A stretch of DNA of 64,000 nucleotides from Dermanyssus gallinae (taxonomy: Eukaryota > Arthropoda > Arachnida > Mesostigmata > Dermanyssidae). The stretch is from contig QVRM01006793.1 in NCBI GenBank assembly GCA_003439945.1, forward strand, positions 1 through 64,000, read 5' to 3'. Under the pieces are notes generated by a model. It saw only the letters and a program-made list of their open reading frames with translations. It had not been told where the DNA came from and did not search any database. The position numbers and the translations under genes were made by a program. Of this stretch, positions 24,501 through 33,881 are shown piece after piece (positions within the stretch are counted from its first letter, which is position 1; each line of letters begins with the position of its first letter).

Positions 24501-26703
24501 TGGGATTTAAAAAAATTGCATCACCCATCACATTTTATGTTAGGCATGTTTTATAACCATATTAGACGTGCCACATTGAAACTGACTGTATCATTCGAAA
24601 GACGGAATAAAATCGGCTTTAAAAAACAACTCAAGTATTGCGTTATAAATGTCCATGGCCCACTCCTCGGGTGTAGCACTCATGAGCAACGAATGTGTTG
24701 GAACTGGAGTTCTGGCTCGAGTTCTTCGTTCTAGCATTTTTCACATATGTTCGATGGAATACCGGTCGGGAGGCACCTCGAACAGGTACAGCTGCGGGCG
24801 GCCTAGCGTTGTTGGGCATGAAAAGAAAGCTCTCACCAACAGCCATTGCATAAGGCAGGATACAGGATGTCGGAATCTCATCAACGTACAGCTTGGGCAG
24901 TTAAACGGTTTACCTGCCTAGGGATATTGCACCCCAAACCATGCTTGAATCGCCGCTTTAACTGACAGCTTCACAATGCAGGATTGCGCCAACCGCTCTT
25001 CTCGTCGCCGACGCAGTCTTCTCCGTCTATCCCCACTGTAGAGGAAGTTCTAATCTTATCCGAGAATATAACAGGCTGTCGTTGGTCAACGGTTCAATGT
25101 TCGTAATTTTGTGGGTTCTGTAAACCGAAATCCTGCGTGTCGGTGGACTGTGGTCAGTTACGGACGTGTAGTATACAATCTTCGCCTCACAGAACGCGCT
25201 AAAAAATCCTCGGAGAGCACTGGAAGCTGTTGATTGATTGATTGATTGACTTAACTGATCAACAGTAAATCGGCCATTTCGCCAAAAAAAAGCTTTCAAA
25301 GAAAGCGGTGATTCTGATTAGTTCTATCCCGAACCCTGCCCTAACCAGCCGTTTGATGAAAGCTGTAGGTGAGTTGATTCCAAAGCTAATATGCTTCAAT
25401 TCATATTCAGTTGACGGTCTACGGTACGTGGACTATATTCAAACTCAAGCAAAACAACGCCCCAGGCAGCTCTCTTTCTAGCGTGGTATAAACTCCAAAG
25501 AACTCGTTGTTGGATCCTTCACTGAGTAGTCACATTTATTATTATAGCGCTACTCTTATGAGGGCAACATTTGCCTTGAGTGAAATATAAGGGGTGATGT
25601 TTTTTTTGGTGTCTGAAAGTATATTTATATATACATATCAGAACATAATATAGTTTAAGGGCATACAGGTAATTCCAATGAAGTGTACCTACTAGAGAAT
25701 TCGCTTATACAGCCAACACAGTTCACTCGCTGTTTCTCTACAGAAAAATAACCCTCGATCGCATCATTCAGAGTAGCGTTGCTGTAGAAACGTACTATTG
25801 ACAAGAACATTAACGCCATTGTTGACAATAACACTCAACACCCAATAGCAGCAACAACCTTCCATAGGTAAGAAGCTGCCGTCGCCAAACGCTAGGCCGA
25901 AATCCAGTCTGACTAACGGGACCGCGTCCGATTGCAGGACAGTCGCATCTTTCTGCTGGACCATTTGAACGTGGTAACCATCGATGACTGCCGGAATTGT
26001 CAGATCGTTCTGGGCCCGACGCGCGGTTCGGTGTTTATCCGCAACTCGGAGAACTGCCGCCTAGTGGCCGCGTGCCAGCAGTTCCGCGCGCGAGACTGTC
26101 TGAAGCTGCGGATCTCCCTTCTCTGCACCTCACAGCCGTCAATCGAATTCTGCTCCGGTCTCAAGTTCTCCTGTATACAGCTCAATTATCGCGGCTTTAA
26201 AGGTAAGCTATTATACTATTCAAATGCTGGCCATTATACTTCGCGCACACACACACACACACAAGGGAACGATTATGTATATGCGTTAACATATGAAGGT
26301 TGGACCATCTTAGGTATTAGGTATACTTTAATTGTCGATCATATTCAATTTCGATTAGCCACTGTGGGGTTATGCCGTTTCACGTACGGTTTCGAAATTC
26401 AGGCAAACCTGGGTAGACTCTACTGTTCATAGAAGCGCGTAAGAAACGCTGATTCATTTTGAATTTCATTAGAGTGCAGTATGTCAGTATCATCACTTAC
26501 CCCGTCACGTTTTGTCGATATTGTAATTTTATTTAAGGCCTACGTGGTAATAAAAACGAATTTGAGAATAGGAAAGTGAGAGAGAGGGAGTTTTGCGCCC
26601 CGTCGCTCTACTATAGAAAGCCACTTTAAGCTGAAACTATGCCCTCGATCGAATCCTTGACATTCCTGTTCCTGCTGAGAGAGATTTGTCTAAGCTCTGA
26701 GTG

Positions 26704-26800
<97 letters not shown>

Positions 26801-28158
26801 GATTTGTAGGTAGAACGTGGAGAATATTTCTGAACCGGATCTATCAATTATTGATTGTGAATTGAATCTCATCAAATCAGACATCTCCGTTTAGCTCTCA
26901 GGGTAGGCGGCCAGCTGTTCGTGACTAAGAAACGCATGGAGCTGGTACGCTATATGTGTGCTAGTTATAAATGTTTTATTCGTGTATTTATAACTTTTAG
27001 TCCAAAAGTTCAATTTGTAAGTTTTAAGACAGTTTGTAAGCTTTAAAACATTGCCTCATAGAAAGGGCACTATCGTGGCGGGATCGAGCGCCCCAATCCA
27101 ATAGCCACAATGTTCGCATCTTTCAGTTATTCAGGTACATATGACAGCAAGCTATATGTGATTGTCTGTTATCTACTTTTAGCCGCAGGCTGACAAAAAC
27201 CTAGTACCCCTTATGCTTAAGATTCACACTGTCTAGTTAAAGTATTTACATTTCGAGTACTGTTTAGCGGCTGGCAAGTCTTCTTATAGGGTAGTCTAAA
27301 GCCGCGCATTTGATGCCGTTGAACTCTGCACCGTACCTAACATGACAACATGTTCCTTAAACAAGACATATTAGAACAAGGTACCAGCGATTAATCTTGC
27401 TTTCGCTTTTACTATTTCTATAACTAACTTTATAGCATTGTTTGAGCGCAAATTTCGACTGCATAGATCTACGTAGGTATGAATCCCACAGAGCACAAAG
27501 CCCCCCCCCCTCTCTATCAATAGGCGGAAGCGATTTGATGCGGCCTCTAAAGCGTATGTATTCATTGGTCCCAATAACCGTGTTTCCACGTGTTTGATTG
27601 CAGAACAAATGGCCGAAGCTCAATTAAATCCATTTACAAACTTTTGGTACGAGGTCTACGACTTCACACCAAGCCAGGTTGTGCATAACTGGACGTATAG
27701 CAAGGGATACGTAAGTACACGCATAATTCACGCATGCCTGCTTTCCTCAACCCCTTTATACAAATATGCCATATGACAGTGGTTCTGGTAAGCGTCTTGG
27801 TAATATAATTGGTTTATGAAGACGGTGCTCTATAGCAGTCCCCTATATATATATATATATATATAAAGATACAAATTAAAAAAACAATACATATATATAT
27901 ATATATATAGAGAGAGAGAGTGCTAACAACCACTTATCGACCAGGTATTATTATTACACTTACTACGGCCACGGTTCCTGTACAATTACGATGCGTGCAC
28001 GATGTGTACCGCTAACTCCGTTGCCGTTAATAAAATGCCGGCTTGCGGTTTATTGGCTGCTTGACAGACGAAGGTGTTCAGCGAGGTCGAATCGATCGAC
28101 TTGGACGATCTGGACATAACCGAGGAGCCGGAAGAGAGCGCAGTACCAAGAGTCCACG
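14100..28158 (+). CDS. RP2: RP2 (TBCC-domain ARL3 GAP), five exons
   Basis: Exons 14100-14185, 20106-20226, 25938-26202, 27604-27710 and 28068-28158 each end in GT and are preceded by AG, and their phases agree (2, 0, 1, 0). Joined, they give about 222 residues collinear with human RP2: an MGC start for N-myristoylation and palmitoylation, [19 protein letters not shown], the TBCC beta-helix with VTIDDCRNC and CQQFRARDC, then [11 protein letters not shown] and an acidic linker. Arg119 matches the human arginine finger Arg118, and Glu139 matches Glu138, so ARL3 GAP activity is plausible. In the family RP2 acts at the cilium base, releasing lipidated cargo with ARL3. No exon for the C-terminal NDPK-like domain (human residues about 230-350) was found. 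Introns of 5.9 and 5.7 kb hold mobile elements. Confidence 0.9.
14384..14431. repeat. (AAT)n microsatellite
   Basis: About 15 ATA/AAT units with one or two interruptions, in RP2 intron 1. Confidence 0.9.
15240..15388 (-). mobile_element. tRNA-derived SINE, family A (copy 1)
   Basis: On the minus strand the element opens with a tRNA-like head: an A-box region TGGCTTAGTGGC and a B-box-like GGTTTGAAACC in a T-arm where CTGGG pairs with CCCAG. A shared non-tRNA body of about 60 nt follows (AAATTGG, CATGGTT, AAACAAGGTG). The copy at 31995-32138 has the same order with scattered differences. The altered B box (TTTGAAA for TTCGAGA) suggests it is no longer transcribed. Confidence 0.75.
17162..17214. 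repeat. (TA)n microsatellite
   Basis: About 26 uninterrupted TA units in RP2 intron 1. Confidence 0.95.
18455..18642 (+). other. Unrecognised open segment, possible exon
   Basis: An open segment follows the acceptor-like GTTATTCGTTCAG and runs 62 codons to a TGA. It reads [16 protein letters not shown] and [14 protein letters not shown], with amino-acid usage that looks more protein-like than its surroundings. AATAAA occurs at 18992-18997, beyond a SINE-B. I do not recognise a family. It could be a last exon of a gene nested in RP2 intron 1, a retrocopy fragment, or chance. Confidence 0.22.
18724..18891 (-). mobile_element. tRNA-derived SINE, family B (copy 1)
   Basis: On the minus strand it starts TCGAGCCCGGTGGCGTG, has the promoter B box GGGTTCGAGC and the CACCGTTGCAC junction, and ends in the family tail that includes GGCTGAGGGTCAGCC. 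It is collinear with the copies at 33882-34060, 37851-38029 and 58598-58785, but more diverged (the A-box TGGTGG is mutated). Confidence 0.82.
18892..20105. other. End of RP2 intron 1, nothing recognised
   Basis: AT-rich intron sequence with (AAT)-type runs near 19014-19032 and a short CAG run near 19573-19584. Open frames on the minus strand are scattered and unlike any family I know. Confidence 0.45.
20106..20226 (+). CDS. RP2: RP2 exon 2
   Basis: Preceded by CTTCTTCACAG. The first G completes the split Trp codon, then 40 codons run through [16 protein letters not shown] and [10 protein letters not shown] to a phase-0 donor CAG|GTACTT. It encodes the linker entering the TBCC beta-helix. 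Confidence 0.9.
20383..20414. repeat. (TA)n microsatellite bordering foldback element
   Basis: About 16 TA units directly left of the foldback element at 20417. Confidence 0.92.
20417..21431. mobile_element. Foldback element: non-autonomous long-TIR transposon copy
   Basis: The two halves are imperfect inverted repeats of about 0.5 kb meeting near 20925. The outer part of each arm carries TGTAGAGCTCGTTAAAGTAA (20448 on +, mirrored near 21412). Further in, shared blocks include CATCGTCGTGT, GAAGAACAT, ATGCGACATG and GTGCATGCAT. The arms match the arms of the transposon at 34972-38640, but no transposase lies between them. It sits between (TA)n tracts in RP2 intron 2. I infer a deletion derivative mobilised in trans; it is diverged and probably old. 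Confidence 0.82.
21432..21512. repeat. (TA)n microsatellite, about 40 units
   Basis: A long uninterrupted TA array directly right of the foldback element. Confidence 0.95.
21513..22403. other. RP2 intron 2 segment, no gene recognised
   Basis: AT-rich intron sequence with a short (ATTT)n run near 21717-21735. It ends with a 33-nt motif (22361-22393) that recurs at 42909-42941 and, in shorter form, on the opposite strand at 49043-49064. Confidence 0.5.
22404..23781 (+). mobile_element. 5'-truncated R1-clade-like LINE with poly(A) tail
   Basis: An open frame to 23574 opens in the middle of a reverse transcriptase: [19 protein letters not shown], then LAYADDLAL with intact catalytic YADD, the thumb region, and a C-terminal zinc knuckle [14 protein letters not shown]...C (C-x2-C-x9-H-x4-C). 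The stop codon is followed by about 190 nt of 3' UTR and 12 A (23767-23778). TCTCCCAAC occurs at 22395-22403 and again at 23782-23790, fitting a 9-bp target duplication. The family's endonuclease and ORF1 are missing, so it cannot move by itself. The uninterrupted frame suggests a fairly recent insertion. It lies in RP2 intron 2, next to a jockey-like relic on the opposite strand. Confidence 0.85.
23790..24531 (-). pseudogene. Jockey/CR1-like LINE reverse transcriptase relic
   Basis: Minus-strand blocks in order: ENYRPIA...[30 protein letters not shown] and HDWAMA (24531-24289); then [26 protein letters not shown] and [16 protein letters not shown], where TAA at 24076-24078 replaces the usual Gln; then FAQDLKL in place of [27 protein letters not shown] and STYKDLGV. 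Roughly 25 residues between GPLL and the FADD position are missing, and the catalytic Asp pair is broken. This is a dead element of the jockey/CR1 type. Confidence 0.8.
24620..25030 (-). pseudogene. Tc1-like transposase C-terminal relic
   Basis: Minus-strand reading gives [11 protein letters not shown] (family FMQDNARPHAA, with the second catalytic Asp changed to Asn) near 24820. Another frame gives [21 protein letters not shown] and [13 protein letters not shown] near 24750-24655, matching the Tc1 C-terminus PIEHVWDMLGRR. Frameshifts and stops show it is inactive. No inverted terminal repeats were found nearby. Confidence 0.68.
25031..25937. other. End of RP2 intron 2, nothing recognised
   Basis: No family resemblance on either strand. 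It contains a (TTGA)n run near 25229-25249 and ends in the exon 3 acceptor GATTGCAG. Confidence 0.5.
25938..26202 (+). CDS. RP2: RP2 exon 3 (TBCC core)
   Basis: 88 codons plus one base between GATTGCAG and GTAAGC (phase 1). It encodes most of the TBCC beta-helix: [37 protein letters not shown] with the catalytic-type arginine, and the SQPSIE segment with the glutamate that supports it in human RP2. Confidence 0.93.
26203..27603 (+). other. RP2 intron 3
   Basis: 1.4 kb containing a (CA)n run near 26246-26263, a long (TA)n array (26704-26797) and a C10 tract near 27501-27510. It ends with TGTTTGATTGCAG. No gene or element was recognised inside. Confidence 0.8.
26704..26797. repeat. (TA)n microsatellite, about 46 units
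   Basis: TA array with one TG interruption near 26723, in RP2 intron 3. Confidence 0.95.
27604..27710 (+). CDS. RP2: RP2 exon 4
   Basis: Two bases complete a Glu codon, then 35 codons including [15 protein letters not shown] and NWTYSKGY, equivalent to human NNTWSNIHDFTP. Phase-0 donor TAC|GTAAGT. This is the end of the TBCC domain. Confidence 0.9.
28068..28158 (+). CDS. RP2: RP2 exon 5 (acidic linker)
   Basis: Preceded by GGCTGCTTGACAG. It encodes [20 protein letters not shown] and [10 protein letters not shown], an acidic linker, with a donor-like G|GTACGC in phase 1. If that donor is not used, translation continues 17 codons to a TGA at 28205-28207, giving a TBCC-only protein of about 239 residues. 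Confidence 0.75.
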
Positions 28159-28800
28159 GTACGCGAAAGTGCACTGTAAGCAGAACAGTGAATGTAACAA
28201 CACAATGAACAAACTTTAATGCCGCTTGTCTAACGAAAGGTAGAGAGAGAGAGATATGGTAAACGCTTCGCCAACTTCGTCGTCGTGGCCATTGTTGTTT
28301 TTGATGTTGTTGTTGTTTTTGTTGTCGGGGTCGTTGTTTCGTTTATCGTTTATTATTTCTTGGTAATGCTGCCGCTTTTTACGTCGTGACGTTATTTTTT
28401 TTATGCATAACTTTAATGTTTGTACGAAGGTGACCTGTTTAAAAAGGAACTTCTTGTTCAAAAGCCTCTCAAAGCCAACAAAACGCTCGTAAAGCATTGT
28501 TAGAACAGATGTCATTAGTGGGTACTAAATGCGATTTGCTATTCAGACGGTGTAGATCGACTTAGCAGCGAGATTTAAAATGAAATAATCGTTTTTGTTT
28601 TTATTGTTCATTTTGTAAACAGTTATACATTTACAATAAACATACAACCGCTAACAATGTTTCGCCGTAGGCAACTGACAAAATGTTTGATATGTAGATG
28701 AAAACGATTTCCACTATGTTTTTATTGAGGTAGACCCATGTAGCCAAACGCAGTTATTATTTCGATCCATTCTAGTTCTAATTTGACGGCTTCAAGCATC
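28159..28800. other. Downstream of RP2 exon 5; intron or 3' UTR
   Basis: No NDPK-like exon recognised. AATAAA at 28635-28640 would serve as a poly(A) signal if RP2 ends by read-through of exon 5. A GTT-rich patch lies near 28290-28325. Confidence 0.4.
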
Positions 28801-28839
28801 GATTTGTGAATCAAGACGGGTTTTTCTCAATGTATTTCC

Positions 28840-29580
28840 CTTTACGAAGACAGAGAAAAAAAATCGCACAGTATCAAGTCGGGTGAATGAGCTGGCTGCT
28901 TCATCTCCAACTTAACTTTAAATGCGGCAGAAAGTCTGTGTGTGCGTTCAACCTGGTGGTGTGACGTCCTGTCGTGGTGAAGGAACGATCGCCTAACATA
29001 CGCTTTAGAGCTTTTGCTGGTCAGCATAGTGAAAACGCTTGTTAGGTACTCTGCAGTACACCAACCTCTCGCTCGTCCCTACAATACTTTCTTCCAGTTT
29101 TACCAGCACCGCAATTTCACTTCTGGGGAAGAAAATGGCAACCATCGCAGTGCCAATTGAAGGCGTTGGCGTTTCATTTTGCGGGTGTAGGCGCTCCAGC
29201 GTCTGAGCATCATCGGGGACTTCCATAGAGGCTCATTAGAATATGCCCAAGTCTCATCACCTCTGATGAGTCTACGCGAGATCAGAGAAGACCGGTCCTC
29301 GTCCATTTTTACCAGAAAACCTCGATCCAGAATCCGGCTTACTCGTCCAGTGACAAATTACAAAGTTCTCTTAGTGCAGGTTTTTGATGAGTCCGCAGGA
29401 TCTTATGAAAGGACATGGCAGCCAAGCCCCAAATCTCAATATGTGATCGCAGTCGTCACACGAGCCGCATTTTCGTCGTCCGGTACAGTTTTTGGGCATC
29501 CTTCATGGAGTCACATCGTACAGATTGCAATGTCCAGTTTAAAATGTTCTGTAGCAGAACTAGACACTCCCTGGAGATGA
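28840..29580 (-). pseudogene. Mariner-type transposase relic
   Basis: Minus-strand blocks match mariner transposases: LIRGDETWAYSNEP (family ITGDETWVY, first catalytic Asp kept, near 29255), AEYLTSVFTML, SFLHHDRTSHH (family LLHHDNAPAHT, near 28990) and AHSPDLILCDFF (family YSPDLAPCDFF, near 28865). Upstream fragments such as WGLAAMSFHKILR (near 29415) may be the N-terminal helix-turn-helix. Stops and frameshifts between the blocks make it inactive, and no terminal repeats were identified. Confidence 0.7.
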
Positions 29581-30131
29581 GGCTTCTTTTTCAATAATCG
29601 ATTGAGGCTCCTGGAAATACCTAGACGCGTATTTCTTGCTGCAAAGTGTACAGAATAACCGTATGCAGCTCAATTTTGGGTACGGTTGGTGTGGCAACAA
29701 CAGACTTGTGTATTTCATTTTCTCACATTATTGTCTGTGGGAGAATTGGCTAGAATACTCCACCCAAACATCAACACAGATTCGCCAGTGGATTCATTGC
29801 TTAACCGACAATTGGACATCCCAACATTCCACAAAGCCGCAGGGGCGCATCGTGTTCCTAGTGACACAAGAACCCTTTAGCGGGGCTGGCTCAATTTGTA
29901 CCTCCGTCTTGGGTGAACTCTGTGGCAAGACCGTAAACTCTTAAGCTTACGCCAACTGAGTTGTCTCAAAATCCTCAGTAGGCTCCACAAACGCGCAGAA
30001 TTGCTTACCTATGTACTTAACTATATGATATGGTGAGCTCTTAAGAGGACTGGTATAGCACGTACACCAGAATGCAGAAGTTTGGCGTCGAATCCTTAGG
30101 TTGTAGGGCAAATATGTTCTATACGCGACCT

Positions 30132-30195
<64 letters not shown>

Positions 30196-30691
30196 TTGCC
30201 AGTCTTCTTGTGACACGTTTATGAGATGGTAACCAAGAGGATCTCTTAACTGATTAGGCCTGGAGTACTTGCCAACAACCGAAGTTAATAATATTTAGAA
30301 ATAAAAACCCAAACGTCTAACAATACGTGCGTATGACCTTACATAGTAGGAAATAACAGCTTTCTTGTATATAAACTATGAGTTGAATATGAATGAAACA
30401 ATGTCATGCGCCCCGCTTCGCCCGGCATTGAACACGATTTCGTAAAGTCGCTCTCCATTGAACCCTCAATACTCTAGAAGGCACAGTTCAGTTTACGGAG
30501 GGAGTAGAGTCATGCCATTATGGTACCCCATGTTGTCATTGCCACGGCTACAGGCTTATATATAGAATATTGGCTTCCGCTCTTACGGCATACTAACTTC
30601 CTTGGAATGTACAATATTTTTCGACAATTAGAAACTGTTTGACATTGCTCTTCAGCATTTGAGAATCACCTTGTGGTTTACCTTACATGGG

Positions 30692-30724
<33 letters not shown>
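29581..30724. other. Intergenic, no gene recognised
   Basis: Includes (TA)n arrays at 30137-30192 and 30694-30724. The open frames here do not resemble any family I can name. Confidence 0.5.
30137..30192. repeat. (TA)n microsatellite
   Basis: About 28 uninterrupted TA units. Confidence 0.95.
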
Positions 30725-30727
<3 letters not shown>

Positions 30728-31512
30728 GGTGTTCCTATTTGTGTGTCCAAAACGCTAGGGTATGGTCAAACTCGGTGAGAAAATCATTTTTGCCAATGGC
30801 TGGAAGCCGGGAAAACGTTTTGTTTAGGAGTGAGGATGAAACTTATAAAAGCAGTTATTCTGTCTTTTTTCTTCTACATAGTTGTGCAAAATCTACGTTT
30901 GCGGGAGAACCACAGAGGAACCGATCATACCGGCGTGTTTGGCGGAAAATTCTGCACAATAAAGTATACATTTTGCCGAGACGTTTCCGCCCCCTCTTTC
31001 CATTAGAAAAAAATATTCTCTTGCTGAGTTCTACCAAACCTCAAATTACGTACCTAACTTTCTCATACACCCTATGCAAGTATGCATGCCTTCGCTTTCG
31101 ATATGACTGTAGAAAAAGCTTAGTTACTTGGCAACTACGTAACGCAGCACCATCACTTTGATAAGAATGTAGTGGGCATTAAATTTGCTATTGCCTGAGA
31201 GTAGTCTTTTGGACGTGCATTTTTGGTCGTAATGGAAAAAATTACGATGTTGTAGTAATGTATACTTTATTGTGCAGAATTTTCCGCCAAACACGCCGGT
31301 ATCATCGGTTCCTTTGTGCGTTGACTGGTTCTCCCGCAAACGTAGATTTTGCACAACTATGTAGGAGAAAAAGACAGAATAACTGCTTTTATAAATTTCA
31401 TCCTCACTCCTAAACAAAACGTTTTTCCGGCTTCCACCCATTGGCAAAAATGATTTTCTCACCGAGTTTGACCATACCCTAGCGTTTTGGACACACAAAT
31501 AGGAACACCCTG
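30725..31512. mobile_element. Inverted-repeat (foldback/MITE-like) element, 0.8 kb
   Basis: Starts CAGGGTGTTCCTATTTGTGT and ends with the reverse complement. The arms (30725-30975 and 31259-31512) pair over about 250 nt with few mismatches and small indels, leaving a centre of about 280 nt without a transposase. The left end abuts a (TA)n array, fitting the TA target of Tc1/mariner-type elements. Because it is symmetric, each strand shows the same false reading frame. Transcribed, it would form a long hairpin. Confidence 0.88.
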
Positions 31513-31522
31513 TCTATATAAT

Positions 31523-31569
31523 CGTTAAATGCCGCCTTGACTTATGTTATTTAATTTTAATTACTAACG

Positions 31570-31620
<51 letters not shown>

Positions 31621-31640
31621 CGTTAAATGCCGCCTTGACT
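31523..31640. repeat. 20-bp direct repeats flanking a (TA)n array
   Basis: CGTTAAATGCCGCCTTGACT occurs at 31523-31542 and 31621-31640, separated by AT-rich DNA and a (TA)n array (31571-31615). It starts 11 bp after the inverted-repeat element. Confidence 0.85.
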
Positions 31641-31994
31641 ATTCTCTCAGAGAGAAGAATTCTTCTAACATGCTATGCTCTTTGCTGCCTTTCATGTCTG
31701 CGGCCGGCCTTAGCCGAGTAGCCACGACAGGGTGTTGATCTTCAGCGGGAGGGATAGTGAGGAGAAGGCATTTAAATGCTTGAAAACACTCACCGAACAA
31801 GGGGTATGTACACGTGCGAACCCAAGTGCAAACAAATATATGCATTGGGCAAAGCACACTTATGACACCGACGCATTACTTACTAGCTTAATACTATAAC
31901 AAAAACAATAAGGACCGGAACAGAAAATATTGTTGGCGCTCCTAACAACACTTTTTTTCTGTAAAGCTAATGCCCGTGCACGGTGTCTTTCACG
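31641..31994. other. Intergenic, nothing recognised
   Basis: Unique-looking sequence with no credible coding or structural signal. Confidence 0.45.
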
Positions 31995-32138
31995 TCATGA
32001 CTGATTTTTTAATCTATTTGCCACCTTGTCTAAATTGTAAACCATGTAAACCAATATAGCAGTGGCCGGTCTGGGTCTCGAACCCAGGGCTCCCGAATGC
32101 AAGACAAAGGTTTTGCCACTAAGCCATCTTGCTCGGTC
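31995..32138 (-). mobile_element. tRNA-derived SINE, family A (copy 2)
   Basis: Same order as the copy at 15240-15388, with a better-kept tRNA head: TGGCTTAGTGGC and a canonical B box GGTTCGAGACC on the minus strand, flanked by pairing CTGGG/CCCAG. The body continues to about 31995. Confidence 0.8.
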
Positions 32139-32299
32139 AACGGCCACAATATTAGAAACAGCAATGTCGGAATCTCTAATGTGAGCCTAGATAAGTGTTT
32201 CTAAATAGGTTATCATGATCAGGTGCCACGACTACATATGTGTTGTTTCGTGTATTTGTTCCTGCATTGTTCTCGTCCGTATCATGACCATTATCGACC

Positions 32300-32866
32300 T
32301 CGTTGTCAACGACCGTGCCGGTCCAGCATCATCTCGTGCGGAGTCGCCGCCTGGACAAGGCTGAAGCGAGTGGCCTCGACCAGATTCTCGGAGGCGCCGT
32401 CCCTCGGTCAGATCGGGTTGCGGGGGGTTCGGGTTCGAGTGCCGCCAGCAGCGGCGTAGGGGGTGGTCCATCGTCTGCGAGTGTCGTCGTTCTCCACCTA
32501 ACAGGCGATCAGCTTCCCGCCGATCTAGCACAACAGAACAATCTGCACACGTCATGTGACCACCGACTCATCTCGACACTGTTTGTCAGGCAGCAGCAAC
32601 AGCAACAGAATCACCACCAGCAGCAGCAACAGCTACAACAAAACCAATATGGACCTCAGCAGCAGGCACCGCCGAAACAGATGCCGGCATTCCCACCGGT
32701 GGCCGCGGCCTCCGTTAACCACACGCATTGCAACGGGGGTTATGGCCCCACTGCTGGTCTTGCCTCCCCCACAACGGCCACAACAACAACAACAGCAACA
32801 ACCACCACAACGATCTCACCCCAGCCCTCCCCTGTTGGTCCACAATCACCACTTCTATCGCCCTGA
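32300..32866 (+). other. Gln/Thr-rich open frame, possible exon
   Basis: An 187-codon open frame. Its first third is not simple repeat (HHLVRSRRLDKAEASGLDQI, VVVLHLTGDQLPADLAQQNN); it then becomes poly-Gln, Pro-rich and poly-Thr. A possible acceptor CCGGTCCAG lies at about 32320. It could be an unassigned exon of a transcription-factor-like gene, or chance coding over CAG/ACA repeats. No family recognised. Confidence 0.3.
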
Positions 32867-33146
32867 GATAGGCAATTATACAAGCAGCATCAACAGTTGC
32901 AACAGAATTCATAAAAGCAATAGTAGCCAAGGATAATGATTGACTACGTCACCGACAACAGTTGAGATTGAACGATTTACACTCCTGCTGCGTTATTACT
33001 GCTGTTAATACTAGTATGACGGCTATGAGTAACGCTCACAAGTGACCTAGCTTCAAAACTTGTTACTAGGTAACGATTCTATATTACTACTGTATCGTCG
33101 GCCAACGTCAATTAGTAGTAGTAGCAAGTCTCAGTTAGTTCGTCAA
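32867..33146. other. Intergenic, nothing recognised
   Basis: CAG-type remnants, then unremarkable AT-rich DNA. Confidence 0.4.
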
Positions 33147-33372
33147 TTCGAGACTGCAGTTCAAGGCCTCAGTGCGAGACTTCAGTTCCATGCTTCAGTT
33201 CGACACTTTAGTTCGAGACTTCAGTTTGAAGCGTCAGTTTGAGACTTCAGTTTGAGGTGTCAGCTCGATCTTTCAGTTCGAGACTTCAGTTCGAGGCTTC
33301 AGCTGGAGGCTTCCTTCAAGGCATTCGTCAAGGCTTCAGTTCGAGGCTTCAGTTCGAGACTTCAGTTCGAGG
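33147..33372. repeat. 13-bp minisatellite, about 17 degenerate units
   Basis: Repeats of CAGTTCGAGACTT with variants (TTCGAGGCTT, TTTGAGGTGT, and so on). The periodicity is clear at both ends and weakest near 33310-33335. Confidence 0.88.
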
Positions 33373-33881
33373 CTGATGAAGTCGCGTTAAATCGCGCAAC
33401 GAACGACCTCCTGCGCCACGGCTGACGTTTCGTCCCCTGCGAAAGCTGCATCTCAGCAATCGGTGCATGAGGAAGGAATACGGCAGGCATTCCTCAAGGC
33501 GAAAAAAGCGCCTTCAACAACAACAATGTTGCCGCCTTAACCTTTCCGAGTGGAGCAGGATCTGCCCAATAACCAGAGCGTAATCGCCACGTGCTATCAA
33601 TATGATTGCTCCTAAAACATACCTCTGCTTCAACATTTTTTCTGTTCTTCTGTTGTCGAATCTTCGAACCCAATTAGTAATTAGTGATTGGTGAGCCAGA
33701 CCGTATTGGTTATGTGGCGATTAGTATGTGCGAGAGCGAGCGGCACCCTCCTGCGAAAGAACGATTACGATTTTGTCATGGTCGATTTGGCTAAAGCACC
33801 AGTCTGAAATTCTAGACTCGAAGATGAAGCAAATCATTCAGTCATCAATGGTGCTTCTTTCTCTTCTTCTCTTTCTCTCTC
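33373..33881. other. Intergenic; CTGATGA motif at the start
   Basis: Begins CTGATGAAGTCGCG with a small CGCG...CGCG stem right after the 13-bp minisatellite. The rest shows no gene. Confidence 0.4.

Noticed and set aside
30673..31498. Mirror-image 162- and 124-codon frames on opposite strands
   Set aside because: They are the two arms of one inverted-repeat element read on each strand, not two genes.
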